From Streptomyces fulvoviolaceus (GTDB lineage Bacteria > Actinomycetota > Actinomycetes > Streptomycetales > Streptomycetaceae), in the NCBI RefSeq assembly GCF_000718165.1, contig NZ_JOEY01000022.1, positions 124,001 to 188,000 of the forward strand: a stretch of 64,000 bases of DNA, written 5' to 3'. Position 1 is the stretch's first letter. Every line of letters begins with the position of its first letter. The notes beneath the pieces are model-generated. The model searched no databases. It was not told the origin of the DNA and saw nothing but the letters and a program-made list of their open reading frames with translations. This document shows, in pieces, positions 51,997 through 61,150 of this stretch. A program made the position numbers and the translations under genes.

Positions 51997-52920
51997 CTAC
52001 GACAGCTGCGACTGGACCTGGGACGAGATCAGGTCGAGGTGGTCCAGGTCGTGGAGGTCGAGGAGCTGGAGGTAGAAGCGGCGGGAGCCGATCTCGGCGT
52101 AGCGGCCGATCTTGTCGACGACCTCGGCCGGGGTGCCGGCCAGGCCGTTGGCCTTGAGTTCCTCGACCTCGCGGCCGATCGCGGCGGCCCGGCGGGCTAC
52201 CTCGTCGTCGTCCTTGCCGACACAGACGACAAGGGCGTTGGAGTAGGTGAGGTCGTCGCCCTTGCGGCCGGCCTCCTCGGCGGCCGCAAGGACCCGGCCG
52301 AACTGACGCTCGCTGTCCTCGACCGAGGCGAACGGCATGTTGAACTCGTCGGCGTACCGGGCGGCCAGCCGTGGGGTGCGGGCCGCTCCGTGGCCGCCGA
52401 TGAGGACGGGGATCTTGTCCTGGGCGGGCTTGGGCAGCGCGGGCGAGTCCGTGAGGTCGTAGAACTTGCCGTGGAAGTCGAAGGTGTCGCCGGCCTTCGT
52501 CTTCCACAGGCCCGTGACGATCTCCAGTTGCTCCTCGAGGCGGGGGAACTTCTCCTTCGGGAACGGGATGCCGTACGCCGTGTGCTCCTCCTCGAACCAG
52601 CCCGCGCCCAGGCCCAGTTCGACCCGGCCACCCGACATCTGGTCGACCTGCGCGACCTGGATGGCGAGCACGCCGGGCAGCCGGAAGGTGCCGGCGGTCA
52701 TGAGCGTGCCGAGCCGGATGCGTTTGGTCTCGCGAGCCAGGCCGGCAAGGGTGATCCAGGCGTCGGTGGGGCCGGGGAGTCCGTCCCCGGAGCCCATCTT
52801 GAGGTAGTGGTCGGAGCGGAAGAACGCGTCGAAGCCGAGGTCTTCGGTGGCCTTGGCGACAGAGAGAAGGGTGTCGTAGGTGGCCCCCTGCTGGGGCTCG
52901 GTGAAGATGCGAAGATCCAT
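51997..52920 (-). CDS. LLM-class F420-dependent oxidoreductase
   Basis: The 307-residue luciferase-like protein starts at ATG 52920 with GGATGGAGG upstream. Typical segments are DLRIFTEPQQGATYD at the first strand, FDAFFRSDHYLKMG, RLGTLMTAGTFRLPGVLAIQVAQVDQMSGGRVELGLGAGWFEEEH split over two strands, and KIPVLIGGHGAAR. Actinobacterial members of this branch (LLM_Msmeg type) use F420 rather than FMN. Substrate unknown; it stands alone. Confidence 0.88.
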   Translation of the reverse strand: MDLRIFTEPQQGATYDTLLSVAKATEDLGFDAFFRSDHYLKMGSGDGLPGPTDAWITLAGLARETKRIRLGTLMTAGTFRLPGVLAIQVAQVDQMSGGRVELGLGAGWFEEEHTAYGIPFPKEKFPRLEEQLEIVTGLWKTKAGDTFDFHGKFYDLTDSPALPKPAQDKIPVLIGGHGAARTPRLAARYADEFNMPFASVEDSERQFGRVLAAAEEAGRKGDDLTYSNALVVCVGKDDDEVARRAAAIGREVEELKANGLAGTPAEVVDKIGRYAEIGSRRFYLQLLDLHDLDHLDLISSQVQSQLS

Positions 52921-53178
52921 GCCTCCATCCTGCACGCTCCGGTGGCCAGGAGCCTCACCGGTCCCTCCGGCCCCGCCTGTCCCCGCCCGTCCCCGGTCGG
53001 GTGAAAATCCGTCAACGGTGCGCGCGAGGGGTGACCGTGCCAGTGACCGGGCCCGATGGTGATCGTTGGCTCGGGCGGAGCCGGAGCGACCGGCGCCCGC
53101 GCCGGCCGGTCGTCGCCGGGGCGTCACCTGTCACCCGCGTCGGCCTCCCCTCGGGGGCCTTGGGCCGAGGAGGCCGTC

Positions 53179-53355
53179 ATGTCCGAAGAAACCGTGCCGC
53201 AGCAGGGCGCCGGTGCTGGCACCGGCCAGCCGAAGGGGCTGCTGCAGCAGATGGAGGAGCTGATGGCGGCGTTGAACGCGGATCTGTCCGACCTCCAAAT
53301 GGAAGCGGGTTTTTCGCCCATGGAATCCAAGGCGGATCAAACCAGGTCAGAGTAG
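53179..53355 (+). CDS. Small acidic hypothetical protein
   Basis: A 58-residue reading frame begins at ATG 53179 behind a strong CCGAGGAGG site. The sequence is Gln/Gly-rich at the N-terminus, then helical and acidic (LLQQMEELMAALNADLSDLQ). There is no signal peptide or recognised motif. The excellent ribosome site is the main evidence that it is expressed. It could be a small regulator or a peptide precursor; there is no modification enzyme next to it. Confidence 0.5.
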   Translation: MSEETVPQQGAGAGTGQPKGLLQQMEELMAALNADLSDLQMEAGFSPMESKADQTRSE

Positions 53356-53586
53356 CCACATATTTGTAATGCAGGCGCCGAAGTGGCCCGTCGACCACTG
53401 ATCGGCGGAATTCCGTCATGCTCATCGCTGCCGCAGTCAAGACCGCCGCCGAAACCAACTGGCGGGACGACTGGCTCAAGTTCACACCCGGCTGACTCGC
53501 GTTCGTCGTGACCGTCGTGGCCGGGGCCCGGACGGTGTGGCCAGATCTTCGAGACTGTGTGTCGGTCCGACGCTGTTCGTTTCGGG

Positions 53587-54573
53587 TCAGGGGACGGTGA
53601 GGACGATCTTGCCGAGGGCTCGGTGGGAGCGGAGCCGAGTGACGGCTTGGTCGACGGTGTCGAAGCTCAGGATGCTGTCGATCAGGGGGCGTACGCGTCC
53701 GTCGGAGACCGGGGGCAGCAGATCTTGGCCGGCGGCTGCAATGACGGCGCCGAGCTCTGTGGCGCGGGTGAACCCGAAGGACACGCCGTGCACGCGCAGG
53801 TGGCGGTAGGACAGGGCGTCGAGGTCGATGGTGGTGGCCGCCTGGTCGAGGCGACCGATGTTGACCACGGCGCCGTCCACCGCGGTGGCGGGCAGGCAGG
53901 CGGCGAAGGTCTGGCCGCCGACGTGATCCAGTGTCAGGTCGACGCCCTTGCCGGCGGTGGCGTCGAGTACCTACTGGGAGAGGTCGTGTTCGCCGGTGAT
54001 GATGACGGTGTCGGCTCCGGCCTGCTTGAGCAGGTCACGCTTGGCGGCGCTGCGGGTGGTGGCGATGATCTGGCCTGTGCCCAGGGCGCGGACGATCTGC
54101 AGGCCGATGAGGCCGATGCTGGAAGTGGCGCCGGTGATCAGCACCGACTGGCCAGGGCGGAAGCCGCCGGTCATGAGGGCACCGTGCTCGGTGAGCAGGC
54201 CGGTGGGCAGCGCGCAGGCTTCGGTGTCGTCGAGGCCGTCGGGGATGGGCAGGACGTGCCGGTGGTCGGCCGGCACGTCCTGGGCGAAGCTCGCGGGGGC
54301 GGTGCCCATCACGCGCCGGCCCACAGCGATGGTGTCGACGCCGTCGCCGACAGCGGTGACTTGTCCCGCGAACTCGTAGCCCGCCTGGTACTCCTTGCCG
54401 CTGCCGCCCGCGGTGGGGTCGGCAGCTTCCAGCATGGCGGCGTCGGCGTTGTTGAGTGCCACGGCGTGTGCGCGCACCACGATCTGACCGGGGCCCGGCT
54501 GGGGGACAGGGACCTGGCGCGGGGTCCAGTGGGGTCCGGTGCCGCCGAAGAGGGCGGTCATCGTCGCGGTCAT
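53587..54573 (-). pseudogene. MDR-family NADPH:quinone/zinc-free alcohol dehydrogenase with in-frame TAG
   Basis: The frame from ATG 54573 encodes a medium-chain reductase: PGPGQIVVRAHAVALNNADA, YEFAGQVTAVGDGVD and the Rossmann motif SVLITGATSSIGLIGLQI. It stops at TAG 53973-53971, codon 201. The same frame continues without interruption for about 128 codons (LDHVGGQTFAA, VVNIGRLDQA, ending GKIVLTVP at 53587) and completes the normal fold. A single nonsense codon therefore splits an otherwise intact 328-codon gene. It heads towards the cupin, SDR and CMD genes on the same strand. Suppression or sequencing error are alternatives. Confidence 0.8.
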
Positions 54574-54603
54574 GATCGGATGCTCCTCGTCGTGGGGATG
54601 GGG

Positions 54604-55026
54604 TCAGTGGCTGTTGCGGGTGCGGGGGGCCTGGTACTGGGCGTCGGTGACGTGCTCCAGCCAGGTGGTCTCCGGGCGGTCATCGCCGGGGGCGGTGGCG
54701 TCCCACAGTGCGAGGTGCTGCATGAACCGGTCCTCGGTGGCGCCGTGCCAGTGCTCCTCGCCGGGCGGACAGGTGATGGTCTGGCCGGGGTGAGCCTCGA
54801 AGACGGAGCCGTCGCGGGTGCCGACCAGGGCGACGCCGGCGACGACGTGGAGGGTCTGGCCGACGGCGTGGTGGTGCCAGGCGGTGCGGGCGCCGGGGGC
54901 GAAGCGGACCATGTTGGCGCGGATGCGGGAGGGTTCCTGGCCGGCGTGGATGACGTCGAACCAGACGTCTCCGTCGAACCAGTCGGCGGGGCCCTTGCCG
55001 GTGGGCTGCGGCTTGACGAATTCCAT
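54604..55026 (-). CDS. Cupin-domain protein
   Basis: The 140-residue protein is a single cupin barrel. ARTAWHHHAVGQTLHVVAG carries the first metal-binding motif (His-His-His and a downstream residue), and CPPGEEHWHGAT the second. Proteins of this type (quercetinase-like or (R)-mandelonitrile lyase-like small cupins) are frequent beside carboxymuconolactone decarboxylase and SDR genes. AAGGAAC precedes ATG 55026. Substrate unknown. Confidence 0.88.
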   Translation of the reverse strand: MEFVKPQPTGKGPADWFDGDVWFDVIHAGQEPSRIRANMVRFAPGARTAWHHHAVGQTLHVVAGVALVGTRDGSVFEAHPGQTITCPPGEEHWHGATEDRFMQHLALWDATAPGDDRPETTWLEHVTDAQYQAPRTRNSH

Positions 55027-55070
55027 GACGTGTTCCTTGGTGCGGATCGGGTGGCTGGGGCGGGCGGCGG

Positions 55071-55913
55071 TCAGGCGGCGTCGGCGTGGGCGAGGCCGCT
55101 GCCCAGGGTGCGCGAGGCGGTCGCCTGGTCGGTGATCTCCTTGCCCTTCGCCTCGGCGGTGGGAATCGCGTCGTCACCGGCGACGAAGCGCAGCGGCGGC
55201 TCGTCCAGGTCGGTGAGCCGCAGGAGGGCGTCGGCGAGCTTGGCGGGGTCGCCGGCCTGCTGCCCGTTCATCGACTGCCACATCGCCTTGGTGGTGCGGG
55301 TGCGCTCGGCGTAGTCGTCGATGGACAGCTCGGCCCAGCTGGTGGAGGCGTCCACGAGCAGCTCGGTGCGGAAGAAGCCGGGTTCGACGATGGTGGTGCG
55401 GATGCCGTACGGCTCGACGTCGTGGCGCAGAGACTCCATCCAGCCCTCGACGCCGAACTTGGACGCGGCGTAGGCGACGCAGAACTCCTGGCCGACCAGA
55501 CCGGCGATGGAGGAGATCGTGACGATGTGCCCGGAGCGCTGGGCGCGCATGACCGGGAGTACGGCGCGGGTGATGTTCATCGGGCCGAACAGGTTCGTCT
55601 CGAACTGCGTCCGCATCTGCGCGTCCGAGATCTCCTCGAAGTAGCCGGCCTGGAACGTGGCGGCGTCGTTGATCAGTACGTCGACGCGGCCGAACCGGGT
55701 CACGGCGGCGTCGACGGCCTCCTGGGCGGCGTCGGTGCTGGTGATGTCGAGTGCGGTGACCAGCAGGTTGTCCTGTTCGCCGCCGAGTGCCTTGAGGACG
55801 TTTTCGGGGCGGCGGCCGGTGGCGACGACCTGGTGGCCGGCGGCCAGGGCCTGGCGGGCGATGTCGGTGCCCAGGCCGCGGCCGGCACCGGTGACGAAGA
55901 TGACCTTGCTCAT
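55071..55913 (-). CDS. Short-chain dehydrogenase/reductase
   Basis: The 280-residue SDR has the cofactor motif VIFVTGAGRGLGTDIA (about 4-19), the structural NDAA (in place of NNAG), the catalytic Ser in VTISSIAG, and the YAASKFG YxxxK pair (about 150-156). Motifs such as TGRRPENVLKAL favour NADP(H). The C-terminal 30 residues extend past the core. It lies 44 bases before the cupin gene on the same strand. The substrate is unknown; the neighbourhood suggests carbonyl or aldehyde detoxification. Confidence 0.92.
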   Translation of the reverse strand: MSKVIFVTGAGRGLGTDIARQALAAGHQVVATGRRPENVLKALGGEQDNLLVTALDITSTDAAQEAVDAAVTRFGRVDVLINDAATFQAGYFEEISDAQMRTQFETNLFGPMNITRAVLPVMRAQRSGHIVTISSIAGLVGQEFCVAYAASKFGVEGWMESLRHDVEPYGIRTTIVEPGFFRTELLVDASTSWAELSIDDYAERTRTTKAMWQSMNGQQAGDPAKLADALLRLTDLDEPPLRFVAGDDAIPTAEAKGKEITDQATASRTLGSGLAHADAA

Positions 55914-55951
55914 GAGAGAGGGAACGCTCCTGTGTGAAAAAGAGAGGGGTG

Positions 55952-56290
55952 TCAGTGATCCTGGGCGGCGTCGGCGGGCGCCAGGATCGCCTTCAGCTGT
56001 CCGGCGGCGCCCATGGCGTTGGGCCAGCCCGCGTAGAACGCCAGGTGGGTGATGGCCTCGCTCAGCTCCCCCTTGCTCAGCCCGTTCTCCAGAGCCAGCT
56101 TGAGGTGGAAGCCGAGCTGGTCGGAGCGGTACAGGGCGATCAGCGCGGTGACGGTGACCAGGCTGCGATCCCGCGGGGAGAGACCCTCGCGTTCCCAGAC
56201 GTCGCCGAACAGCACCTGGTCGGTGAGGTCGGCGAGCTTGGGGGCGACGTCGCCGATGGCCTGCTGTGCTGCGGATTCCTTTTCCGGCAC
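55952..56290 (-). CDS. Carboxymuconolactone decarboxylase family protein
   Basis: The 112-residue protein begins at GTG 56290, preceded by GGAAGGAAAG at correct spacing; ATG 56308 would include that site in the coding region. The CMD core is clear: DVWEREGLSPRDRSLVTVTALIALYRSDQLGFHLKLALENGLS and EAITHLAFYAGWPNAM. The CxxC redox motif of peroxiredoxin-like members is absent, so a decarboxylase-like or non-redox role is likelier. It is the first gene of the CMD-SDR-cupin-MDR run and divergent from the MmyB-type regulator at 56458. Confidence 0.88.
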   Translation of the reverse strand: MPEKESAAQQAIGDVAPKLADLTDQVLFGDVWEREGLSPRDRSLVTVTALIALYRSDQLGFHLKLALENGLSKGELSEAITHLAFYAGWPNAMGAAGQLKAILAPADAAQDH

Positions 56291-56382
56291 GATGCTCTTT
56301 CCTTCCATTGCCCGGTCCGTTGTCCGGTCCGGCGCAATTCCAGGTTTGCACCCATGTATGCGCCCGTGCAGAGGAGGATTTG

Positions 56383-56408
56383 TTCCTGGGAAAGAAACAT
56401 CCTGGGAA
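56383..56408. promoter_or_regulatory. Palindromic/direct repeat in the divergent CMD/regulator region
   Basis: TTCCTGGGAA (56383-56392) is a palindrome (TTCC/GGAA), and TCCTGGGAA recurs 16 bases later (56400-56408). It lies between the divergent CMD and HTH-regulator genes and is a candidate binding site for that regulator. Confidence 0.45.
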
Positions 56409-56457
56409 GAATCCCTCCCCCTCACGGCCGGCGCTTCCACTGCCACACTGGGGGGGC

Positions 56458-57327
56458 ATGAGTCCCACACCGCACCTGAACGAGCTGGGCGAGTTCCTCA
56501 AGGCCCGCCGGGCCGAGCTGAGCCCCCGCGCCGTGGGCCTGCCCGACAGCGCGAGCCCGCGCCGGGTCGCCGGGTTGCGCAGGGAAGAGGTCGCCCACCT
56601 CGCGTCGATCTCCACGGACTACTACACGCGCCTGGAGCAGGGCCGCCTGCCTCCGTCGGCGCCGGTGCTGGAAGCCGTGGCCCAGGCCCTGCATCTGGAT
56701 GACGACCAGCGGCGCTACCTGTTCGGCCTGGCCGGGAAAGAGACCGCGAGGCCGCGCCGCAGGGCCCGGCAGAAGGTCCAGCCGCAGTTGCGCAGGGTCC
56801 TGGACGACCTCACCTCCACGCCCGCGATCGTGATGGGCCGGCGAATGGACGTCATCGCCTGGAACCCGCTGGCGGCGGCGCTCGTCACCGACTTCGCCGC
56901 CGTCCCGGAAAAGCACCGCAATTACGTACGCATTCTTTTCACCGACCCGGCGATGCGCACCCTGTATGCCGATTGGGAAGGCGTCGCCCGTACCGTGGTC
57001 GCGCAATTGCGCATGCAGGCGACGAAGTATCCCGACGACCCCCGACTGACCGCTCTGGTCGGCGAGTTGTCCGTTCAGGACGAGGACTTCCGCCAGTGGT
57101 GGGCCGCCCACCATGTCTCCACTCTCAGCGTGGGAACGAAGGTCCTCCAGCACCCGGTCGCCGGCGAACTCTCCCTGGACTGGGACACCCTGACTGCCAG
57201 CACCGACCCCGATCAGCAGCTCGTCGTATGGACCGCCGAAGTGGGTTCCCCCACCCACGACGGCCTCCGCATCCTCGCCTCCTGGGCCGCCGATCAGTAC
57301 CAGGCCACCGCACAACCGGCCGAGTGA
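56458..57327 (+). CDS. HTH transcriptional regulator with MmyB-like ligand domain
   Basis: The 289-residue product has an N-terminal Xre-type helix-turn-helix (about 10-75: RRVAGLRREEVAHLASISTDYYTRLEQGR). An MmyB-like PAS-fold ligand domain follows (TPAIVMGRRMDVIAWNPLAAALVTDF, later RNYVRILFTDPAMR). GGGGGG precedes ATG 56458. It is divergent from the CMD operon, the usual place for its target. It is paralogous to the regulator at 58533-59429. MmyB-type proteins of Streptomyces typically control an adjacent oxidoreductase gene. Confidence 0.93.
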   Translation: MSPTPHLNELGEFLKARRAELSPRAVGLPDSASPRRVAGLRREEVAHLASISTDYYTRLEQGRLPPSAPVLEAVAQALHLDDDQRRYLFGLAGKETARPRRRARQKVQPQLRRVLDDLTSTPAIVMGRRMDVIAWNPLAAALVTDFAAVPEKHRNYVRILFTDPAMRTLYADWEGVARTVVAQLRMQATKYPDDPRLTALVGELSVQDEDFRQWWAAHHVSTLSVGTKVLQHPVAGELSLDWDTLTASTDPDQQLVVWTAEVGSPTHDGLRILASWAADQYQATAQPAE

Positions 57328-57455
57328 GGCCACCCACCGGGGCATGCCGTCCCACGTACCGGCCGTACACCGGTGATCGGCCCGGCCCCGGAGCCGAGCA
57401 AAGTCTGCGGCCTTCGACAGCGGTGCGCCTTGCGTGGTCGCGGGGAGGTCGGTGC

Positions 57456-57480
57456 GGCTGGCCGACGTGACCGGCCAGCC
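57456..57480. terminator. Hairpin between convergent regulator and aldo-keto reductase genes
   Basis: GGCTGGCCG (57456-57464) pairs perfectly with CGGCCAGCC (57472-57480), loop 7, just before the stop codon of the minus-strand gene. Confidence 0.6.
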
Positions 57481-57489
57481 CGGGACGCG

Positions 57490-58509
57490 TCAGCGGCGTC
57501 GCTGGTCGGCGCGCAGTTCGAAGTCGCCGTAGCTGTTGTCGACCGGGTTGACCGTGACGCCGGGCGGGACGATCTCGTCGATGGCGTCGAGTACGTCGGA
57601 GGGCAGCGTGACGTCGGCGGCGGGCAGGAACGCCTCCAGCTGGTCCATGGTGCGCGGTCCGATGATCGCCGAGGTGACGCCGGGGTGATTGATGACGAAG
57701 GCGACGGCCAGTTCGATCAGGGTGAGGCCCGCCTTCTCCGCCAGGAGCGCGAGCTGTTCGACGGCGTCGAGCTTGCGCTGGTTGGCGGGGGTGCTCATGT
57801 CGAAGCGGGCCTGGGGGCGTGCCGCGGAGGCGGGGCCCTCGGTGGCGTTCTTGCGGTAGCGGCCTGAGAGCCAGCCGCCGGCGAGCGGGCTGTAGGTGAG
57901 GGTGCCCATGCCGTGGCGGCGCGCGGTGGGCAGGACGTCCTCCTCGATGCCGCGGACCAGGATCGAGTACGGCGGCTGCTCGGTCACGAACCGCTCCAGG
58001 TGGCGCTCCCGCGAGGTCCACTGGGCCTCGACGATCTGGGAGCCGGAGTAGGACGAGGAGCCGATGTAGCGGATCTTGCCCTGGTGCACGAGGTCGGAGA
58101 GGGCGCCGAGGGTCTCAGCGACGTCGGTGTCGGGGCTGGGGCGGTGGACCTGGTAGAGGTCGATGTGGTCGGTACCGAGGCGCCGCAGCGAGTTCTCGAC
58201 CTCGCGGATGATCCAACGGCGGCTGCCGCCGCGCTGGTTGGGGTCGTCCTGGTCCATCGGCATGAAGAACTTGGTCGCGAGGAACACGTCCTCGCGGCGA
58301 TCCTTGAGCGCCTTGCCGACGATCTCCTCCGAGGCCCCGGCGGAGTACACGTCCGCGGTGTCGACGAAGTTGATGCCCGCGTCCAGGGCACGGTGGATGA
58401 TCCGGATCGAGTCGGCCTCGTCCTCGTTGCCCCAGGGGCCGAACATCATCGCGCCCAGGCAGAGCGGGCTGACCTGGACACCGGTGCGGCCGAGCGGTCG
58501 GTACTGCAT
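57490..58509 (-). CDS. Aldo/keto reductase
   Basis: The 339-residue NADPH-dependent reductase has the AKR TIM barrel. FVDTADVYSAGASEEIVGKAL carries the catalytic Asp and Tyr (about 45-65), ATKFFMPM the Lys, and HIDLYQVHRP the His. The C-terminal cofactor loop is SAIIGPRTMDQLEAF. GAGGAGAACC precedes ATG 58509. It ends the run that begins with the paralogous MmyB regulator upstream (58533), 23 bases away, so the regulator and reductase are probably co-transcribed. Confidence 0.93.
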   Translation of the reverse strand: MQYRPLGRTGVQVSPLCLGAMMFGPWGNEDEADSIRIIHRALDAGINFVDTADVYSAGASEEIVGKALKDRREDVFLATKFFMPMDQDDPNQRGGSRRWIIREVENSLRRLGTDHIDLYQVHRPSPDTDVAETLGALSDLVHQGKIRYIGSSSYSGSQIVEAQWTSRERHLERFVTEQPPYSILVRGIEEDVLPTARRHGMGTLTYSPLAGGWLSGRYRKNATEGPASAARPQARFDMSTPANQRKLDAVEQLALLAEKAGLTLIELAVAFVINHPGVTSAIIGPRTMDQLEAFLPAADVTLPSDVLDAIDEIVPPGVTVNPVDNSYGDFELRADQRRR

Positions 58510-58532
58510 GAAGGGGTTCTCCTCGGATGTAC

Positions 58533-59429
58533 TCAGTCGTTCGCGGTCGGGACGACCGTTGTGGTGTTTGCCCAACTGGCCAGCAGGCCCAGGGCCTGGC
58601 TTGCCGGGGAGTGCGGTTCGGGCGTGTAGAAGTTGAGGCGAAGACCTGGGTCGGACGGCAACTCCATCGCCTCGTAGGGCAGGGCGAGATCACCGACCAG
58701 GGGGTGGTGCAGGTTCTTCATTCCGGAACGGTGGAACTTCACGTCGTGGCGGGCCCACCGGCGGGCGAAGCCGCCGCTCTTGGTCGTCAGCTCCCCGATC
58801 AGGTCGGTCAGCGCCTTGTCGTGGGGCGCCCGGCCCGTCTCGATGCGCAGGAACGCGACCGCGTCGTCAGCGCCCTTGTCCCAGTCGACCCAGAAGTCCT
58901 TGCTCGCGGGGTCCAGGAACAGGAAGCGGGCGCTGTTGACCGGGCCGCGCTGGGCGAACAGCGGTGAGTCGAAGAGGGGTGCGTACAGCGCCCGCCCCAG
59001 CGTGTTCGCGGCCAGGATGTCGAAGCGCGCGTTGCGCACGTACGCCGGCACATCGGCCATCGAGTCGAGCAGGCGCAGGATCGTGGGCCGCACCCGGGAC
59101 GCGGTCGCCGTGGGGCGCCGGCCCGACGGGGTCGCCGCGTGGGCCAGGTCGTAGAGGTGCGTGCGCTCGGCCTCGTCCAGCTGCAGCGCGTGCGCGAGGG
59201 ATTCCAGTACCGAGTCCGAGGCGCCGGAGAGGTTCCCGCGCTCCAGGCGGACGTAGTAGTCGACGCTCATGCCCGCGAGCAGCGCGACCTCCTCCCGGCG
59301 CAGGCCCGCAACGCGCCGGTTGCCGCCGTAGACCGGCAGTCCGGCCTGCTCGGGGGTGATCCGGGCACGCCGGGTGCTCAGGAACTCGCGGACCTCGGCG
59401 GCCACGCTCTTCTTGTCTCTGTCTGCCAT
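58533..59429 (-). CDS. Second HTH/MmyB-like transcriptional regulator
   Basis: The 298-residue product has the same layout as the regulator at 56458: Xre helix-turn-helix (RRVAGLRREEVALLAGMSVDYYVRLERG, about 37-65) and an MmyB-like domain (VPAYVRNARFDILAANTLGRAL, then SARFLFLDPASKDFW). It is divergent from the MFS exporter gene across 242 bases holding a perfect 17-bp inverted repeat, and precedes an aldo-keto reductase on its own strand. It probably represses or activates both directions. Confidence 0.93.
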   Translation of the reverse strand: MADRDKKSVAAEVREFLSTRRARITPEQAGLPVYGGNRRVAGLRREEVALLAGMSVDYYVRLERGNLSGASDSVLESLAHALQLDEAERTHLYDLAHAATPSGRRPTATASRVRPTILRLLDSMADVPAYVRNARFDILAANTLGRALYAPLFDSPLFAQRGPVNSARFLFLDPASKDFWVDWDKGADDAVAFLRIETGRAPHDKALTDLIGELTTKSGGFARRWARHDVKFHRSGMKNLHHPLVGDLALPYEAMELPSDPGLRLNFYTPEPHSPASQALGLLASWANTTTVVPTAND

Positions 59430-59547
59430 CGTCCAGATCCCTGAAATAGCTCCGCCGCCGGTGATCGCGCCCCGGCGGGACGGTCCGGCCCGACCTACGA
59501 CGGTCCTGCCTTGACCTTCACCGTAGGTCCGTCCGCGAGGACCTGCG

Positions 59548-59564
59548 AGGTACTGCCAGTACCT
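59548..59564. promoter_or_regulatory. Perfect inverted repeat AGGTACTGCCAGTACCT (candidate operator)
   Basis: Eight-base arms AGGTACTG and CAGTACCT flank a single C in the divergent region between the MmyB-like regulator and the MFS gene. Symmetry, length and place suit a dimeric regulator. Confidence 0.6.
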
Positions 59565-59671
59565 GGAAGACCAGTGACTCCCACCCCTGTGCCCGCGCGG
59601 GGTTCTCTTGGAGAGCACCGAGGACCAGGAGTCCGACACCGGGCCCTCACCCTGAAAGCGAAGGACACACC

Positions 59672-61150
59672 GTGCGCGCAGCACCCAAGTACGACGGGAC
59701 CGGCGACGTCGCCACAGCGGAACCCACGCCGCCCATGGCGGTGCGTGCGCCGGCCCCTGCCGCCCCGGTCCGGGCGACGCTGATCCTCACGATCATCTGC
59801 GTCAGCTACTTCATGGTCATCCTCGACAACTCGATCGTCTTCACCGGTCTGCCGCAGATCCGCTCCGACATGGGGTTCTCCGAGACCGGCCTGTCCTGGA
59901 TCACCAACGCCTACGTCCTGGTCTTCGGCGGCCTGCTGCTGTTGGGGGCCCGGGCCGGTGACCTGTTCGGACACCGCAGGGTGTTCCTGTTCTCCCTGGT
60001 CGTCTTCGCACTGACCTCACTTCTGGTCGGCGCCGCACAGAATCAGTGGTGGCTGATCGGAGCTCGGGCGCTGCAGGGCGTCGGGGCGGCGGTCCTGGCC
60101 CCGTCCGCCCTGTCCCTGCTCACCCGCAGCTTCGCCGAGGGCCGGGCCCGTAACCGGGCGATGGCCGCCTACAGCGCGGTGGCCGGGCTCGGCGCGGCTC
60201 TCGGTCTGGTGGTGGGCGGCCTGGTCGCCGACCTGATCTCGTGGCGGGCCGGGTTCTTCCTCAACGTCCCGGTCGGCATCGCGATGATGGCGCTGGCCGT
60301 GCGGTTCCTGCCCGAGACCGAGCGCCAGGGCGGCCGCTTCGACGTCGCCGGGGCGCTCCTGGCGACTGCGGGCTCCACCGCTGTGGTCTTCGGCATCGTG
60401 GACGCCACCGACGTCGGCTGGACCGCTCCGGCCACCCTGATTCCACTGGTGGCGGGACTGGTGATGCTGGCCCTGTTCGTCCTGGTGGAGCGGCGGGCCG
60501 CGCAGCCGATCGTGCCGCTGCGGCTGTTCGCCAGCCGGGAGCGCAGCGGCGCCTACGTCACCCGGATGCTCTACATGGGCGCGATGATCGGGTTCTTCTT
60601 CTTCACCGCGCAGTTCGTACAGAGCGTCTACCACTGGACGCCGCTGCAGGCCGGTCTCGCCTTCCTGCCGATGACGCTGGTCAACTTCGTCTTCGCCGTC
60701 CAGGTGCCGCGGCTCCTTGAGCGGGCGAGCAGGCCGCGGGTGCTCACCACCGGGCTCGCCCTGACCATGGTGGGCATGGTGTGGCTCAGCCGCCTCGACC
60801 TGCACACGCCCTACCTGACGGGAGTGGCGTTGCCGATGGTGCTCATCGGCGCCGGCCAGGGCCTGGTGCTGGCCCCGCTGACTTCCAGCGGCGTGGACGG
60901 GGTCGCCCCCGCGGACGCGGGAGCCGCCTCGGGCCTGGTCAACACCGTGCACCAGATCGGCAGCGCGCTGAGCCTGAGCATCCTGACCGCTGTGGCCGCC
61001 TCCGTCTCCACCGGACACGAGGCCGCCGACCTCGCAGCCCGCTCGGGTGCCGCGCTGACCGGGTCCGCCGTCCTGCTCGCCCTGGCTCTCGCGGCCACCC
61101 TCACCCTCATCGTCCCCGCACGTACCCGCCCGCACGAAAGGTCCCTGTGA
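59672..61150 (+). CDS. MFS transporter (DHA2-type, 14-helix drug exporter family)
   Basis: The 492-residue membrane protein starts at GTG 59672 (AAGGACA upstream). The first helix shows the DHA2 motif YFMVILDNSIVFTGLPQI, and GARAGDLFGHRRVF is motif A; AVAGLGAALGLVVGG is a motif-C-like segment of antiporters. About 14 hydrophobic segments are present. The next gene overlaps its stop (TGATG), so exporter and aldo-keto reductase are co-translated. It may export a product or toxicant handled by the cassette. Confidence 0.92.
   Translation: MRAAPKYDGTGDVATAEPTPPMAVRAPAPAAPVRATLILTIICVSYFMVILDNSIVFTGLPQIRSDMGFSETGLSWITNAYVLVFGGLLLLGARAGDLFGHRRVFLFSLVVFALTSLLVGAAQNQWWLIGARALQGVGAAVLAPSALSLLTRSFAEGRARNRAMAAYSAVAGLGAALGLVVGGLVADLISWRAGFFLNVPVGIAMMALAVRFLPETERQGGRFDVAGALLATAGSTAVVFGIVDATDVGWTAPATLIPLVAGLVMLALFVLVERRAAQPIVPLRLFASRERSGAYVTRMLYMGAMIGFFFFTAQFVQSVYHWTPLQAGLAFLPMTLVNFVFAVQVPRLLERASRPRVLTTGLALTMVGMVWLSRLDLHTPYLTGVALPMVLIGAGQGLVLAPLTSSGVDGVAPADAGAASGLVNTVHQIGSALSLSILTAVAASVSTGHEAADLAARSGAALTGSAVLLALALAATLTLIVPARTRPHERSL

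Noticed and set aside
53418..53495. A 25-codon frame beginning MLIAAAVKTAAETNW
   Set aside because: Very short, no good ribosome site and no recognisable family; at most a remnant.
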